Below are positions 30,569-32,042 of a DNA stretch of 32,042 bases, piece by piece. The translations under genes and the position numbers were made by a program. Origin of the DNA: Methylobacterium sp. J-088 (GTDB taxonomy: Bacteria; Pseudomonadota; Alphaproteobacteria; Rhizobiales; Beijerinckiaceae). Each line of letters begins with the position of its first letter. Within the stretch, counting starts at the first letter, position 1. Below the pieces are notes generated by a model. It worked only from the letters and a program-made list of their open reading frames with translations. It was not told where the DNA came from and did not search any database. The stretch lies in the NCBI RefSeq assembly GCF_022829295.1, contig NZ_JAKSYH010000205.1, positions 1-32,042 of the forward strand, written 5' to 3'.

Positions 30569-31570
30569 ATGGCTAACCACACGTTCTCCTGCCTCGACGG
30601 GCATACCTGCGGGAACCCGGTTCGCCTCGTGACGGGGGGCGGCCCGCGCCTCGACGGGGCGACGATGCTGGAGCGGCGCGCCCACTTCCTGCGCGCCTAC
30701 GACTGGGTGCGCACCGGCCTGATGTTCGAGCCCCGCGGACACGACATGATGTCGGGCTCGATCCTCTACCCGCCGACCCGGGCCGATTGCGACGTCGCCG
30801 TCCTGTTCATCGAGACGTCGGGCTGCCTGCCGATGTGTGGCCACGGAACGATCGGCACCGTGACCATGGCGATCGAGAACGGGCTGGTCACGCCCCGCCT
30901 GACCGGCCGCCTGTCCCTCGATACTCCCGCGGGCAAGGTGGAGATCACCTACCGCCAGGAGGGGCGCTTCGTGGAGGAAGTCCGCCTGACCAACGTACCG
31001 GGCTTCCTGTTCGCCGAAGGGCTGACCGCCGAGGTGGAGGGGCTCGGCGAGATCGTGGTCGATGTCGCCTATGGCGGCAACTTCTACGCAATCGTCGAGC
31101 CGCAGCGGAACTTCCGGGATCTCGCCGACCACACGGCCGGACAGCTGGTCGGATGGTCTCCGAAGCTGCGCGCCGCCCTCAACGCCAAGTACACGTTCGT
31201 GCATCCGGAGCACCCGGAGATCCGCGGCCTGAGCCACATCCTCTGGACGGGCGCCCCCCGGGATCCGCAGGCCCATGGCCGCAACGCCGTCTTCTACGGC
31301 GACAGGGCAATCGACCGTAGCCCCTGCGGGACGGGAACATCCGCGCGGATGGCGCAGCTCACCGCCAAGGGGAAACTCGCCGTGGGCGACGATTTCGTGC
31401 ACGAGTCGATCATCGGTTCGCTGTTCAAGGGGCGGGTCGAAGCGGCGGCCACAGTGGCGGACCGTTCCGCCATCGTCCCCTCGATCGCCGGCTGGGCGCG
31501 GCAGACCGGCATCAACACGATCTTCATCTACGACCGCGATCCCTTCGCGCACGGTTTCGTCGTGACCTGA
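30569..31570 (+). CDS. 4-hydroxyproline 2-epimerase (proline racemase family, 333 aa)
   Basis: A cytoplasmic, cofactor-independent epimerase interconverting trans-4-hydroxy-L-proline and cis-4-hydroxy-D-proline by a two-base mechanism. Both catalytic cysteines are present: Cys90 in CLPMCGHGTIG and Cys253 in RSPCGTGTSARMAQL. The second rules out the hydroxyproline dehydratase subgroup, which has Thr there. CLDGHTCGNPVRLV is the family's N-terminal motif. Length is normal and the sequence intact. It is the last gene of the locus; a hairpin lies at 31647-31677. With the upstream oxidase and deaminase it covers the first three steps of hydroxyproline breakdown. Confidence 0.92.
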   Translation: MANHTFSCLDGHTCGNPVRLVTGGGPRLDGATMLERRAHFLRAYDWVRTGLMFEPRGHDMMSGSILYPPTRADCDVAVLFIETSGCLPMCGHGTIGTVTMAIENGLVTPRLTGRLSLDTPAGKVEITYRQEGRFVEEVRLTNVPGFLFAEGLTAEVEGLGEIVVDVAYGGNFYAIVEPQRNFRDLADHTAGQLVGWSPKLRAALNAKYTFVHPEHPEIRGLSHILWTGAPRDPQAHGRNAVFYGDRAIDRSPCGTGTSARMAQLTAKGKLAVGDDFVHESIIGSLFKGRVEAAATVADRSAIVPSIAGWARQTGINTIFIYDRDPFAHGFVVT

Positions 31571-31646
31571 ACACGGGCCGCAGGCCTCGCCGGACTCCCG
31601 GCGGCCCCCTGCGCCGTGTCGCTGAGAGCGTCGGTTCGAACGACAA

Positions 31647-31677
31647 CGGCGCAGCGACCCGAAGGGTCACTGCGCCG
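31647..31677 (+). terminator. Strong hairpin after the epimerase gene
   Basis: CGGCGCAG.GACCC, loop GAA, GGGTC.CTGCGCCG: a 13-bp stem with one internal mismatch, 76 bases after the epimerase stop. There is no T-run, so it is either a transcript-stabilising hairpin or an extragenic palindrome. Confidence 0.5.
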
Positions 31678-31812
31678 CTGGATCGGGCTGCCGAGGGGGC
31701 ACTGCAGCCCACTACAAGGCTATGTGCGATCGGATGTTTTGGACGGTGCGCTGGAGCACAGACCGGATCAAACTGCCCGCCGAGCGATAGGCTCGACGGC
31801 GCCTTGCTCAAC

Positions 31813-31850
31813 GATAAAGAAACACCCCGGGAGCGGAGGCTCCCAGGGTG
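31813..31850 (-). terminator. Rho-independent terminator for the minus-strand outer-membrane protein gene
   Basis: On the minus strand CACCCTGGGAGC pairs with GCTCCCGGGGTG (one mismatch) and is followed directly by TTTCTTTATC. It lies about 155 bases downstream of the stop at 32005. Confidence 0.8.
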
Positions 31851-31967
31851 TCGCTGACTGCGCGGCCCGTGTGATCGGGCTGGACATGCGAAGGGCAACC
31901 AATCAGCTGCTCTTCGACGGCGGCGAGCGGTGGGGAGGACCAACTGCCCCTCGCCCGCCGCCGTGTT

Positions 31968-31989
31968 CTCCCGGCACGATGGCCGGGAG
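31968..31989 (-). other. Short perfect hairpin just after the outer-membrane protein stop
   Basis: CTCCCGGC and GCCGGGAG pair perfectly around a 6-nt loop 15 bases beyond the stop codon on the minus strand. It is likely part of the 3' untranslated region and may protect the message. Confidence 0.45.
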
Positions 31990-32004
31990 CAGCGCCACCG
32001 GATC

Positions 32005-32042
32005 TTAGTACGAGCCGAACTTGTAGTTCAGGCCGGCGCGGA
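32005..32042 (-). CDS. 3' end of an outer-membrane beta-barrel protein gene (partial)
   Basis: Only 12 codons are inside the window: on the minus strand RAGLNYKFGSY and TAA. An alternating final strand with R.G.NYKF and an aromatic C-terminal residue is typical of Omp25/Omp31-like barrels and porin-type proteins of Rhizobiales, recognised by the BAM complex. The rest of the gene lies beyond the right edge. The downstream terminator on the same strand supports a real gene end here. Confidence 0.65.
   Translation of the reverse strand, partial: RAGLNYKFGSY

Noticed and set aside
1..32042. Search for CRISPR arrays, tRNA/rRNA genes, toxin-antitoxin or phage-defence modules
   Set aside because: No regularly spaced repeats, tRNA-like cloverleafs or recognisable defence proteins were found by eye.

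Overview
The window is high-GC DNA with strong third-position G/C bias. It looks like Hyphomicrobiales (Alphaproteobacteria), most likely Methylobacterium or a close relative. The clues are a cspA-type gene beside a DUF6481 gene, a VirA/VirG-like two-component set, an FCD-type GntR regulator with a hydroxyproline cluster, and a right-edge outer-membrane barrel tail ending RAGLNYKFGSY. The species assignment is inference; no rRNA, tRNA or CRISPR array was seen.

Layout. (1) 0.38-3.3 kb: cold-shock protein, DUF6481 protein, small conserved hypotheticals, and debris of a tyrosine recombinase. (2) 4.06-9.08 kb: an intact branched-chain-amino-acid-type (HAAT) ABC importer with the LivM permease and LivG ATPase fused into one polypeptide. 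(3) 9.29-14.48 kb: a segment bracketed by two ~103-bp inverted repeats (about 91% identical). It holds an ABC ATPase stub, an IS5-like transposase stub, an MGT-type glycosyltransferase, and a minus-strand operon of a small secreted protein, a class III nucleotide cyclase and a phytochelatin-synthase-family peptidase. (4) 14.5-19.7 kb: a minus-strand group that looks like small-molecule tailoring and export. It has a cytochrome P450, an alpha/beta hydrolase, a Bcr/CflA-type MFS pump and a second glycosyltransferase; the last three overlap by 4 nt each. (5) 20.7-25.0 kb: a tightly overlapping operon of a VirG-like regulator, a diheme peroxidase-like protein and a VirA-like hybrid kinase whose receiver has Glu in place of the phospho-acceptor Asp. 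(6) 25.1-31.6 kb: a hydroxyproline-type catabolic locus (GntR regulator, DapA-family deaminase, Ldh-family dehydrogenase, polar amino acid ABC transporter, FAD amino acid oxidase, 4-hydroxyproline epimerase). Its transporter and dehydrogenase are visibly broken. (7) The right edge holds the 3' end of a minus-strand outer-membrane protein gene and its terminator.

How the parts may work together. Two sites resembling the Agrobacterium vir box lie upstream of the VirG-like gene and between the P450 gene and its divergent neighbour. This suggests that the two-component system regulates itself and controls the P450. In the hydroxyproline locus the enzymes for epimerisation, oxidation and deamination look intact, but the uptake system has lost most of its binding protein and permease. 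The pathway may therefore be losing function or may rely on another importer.
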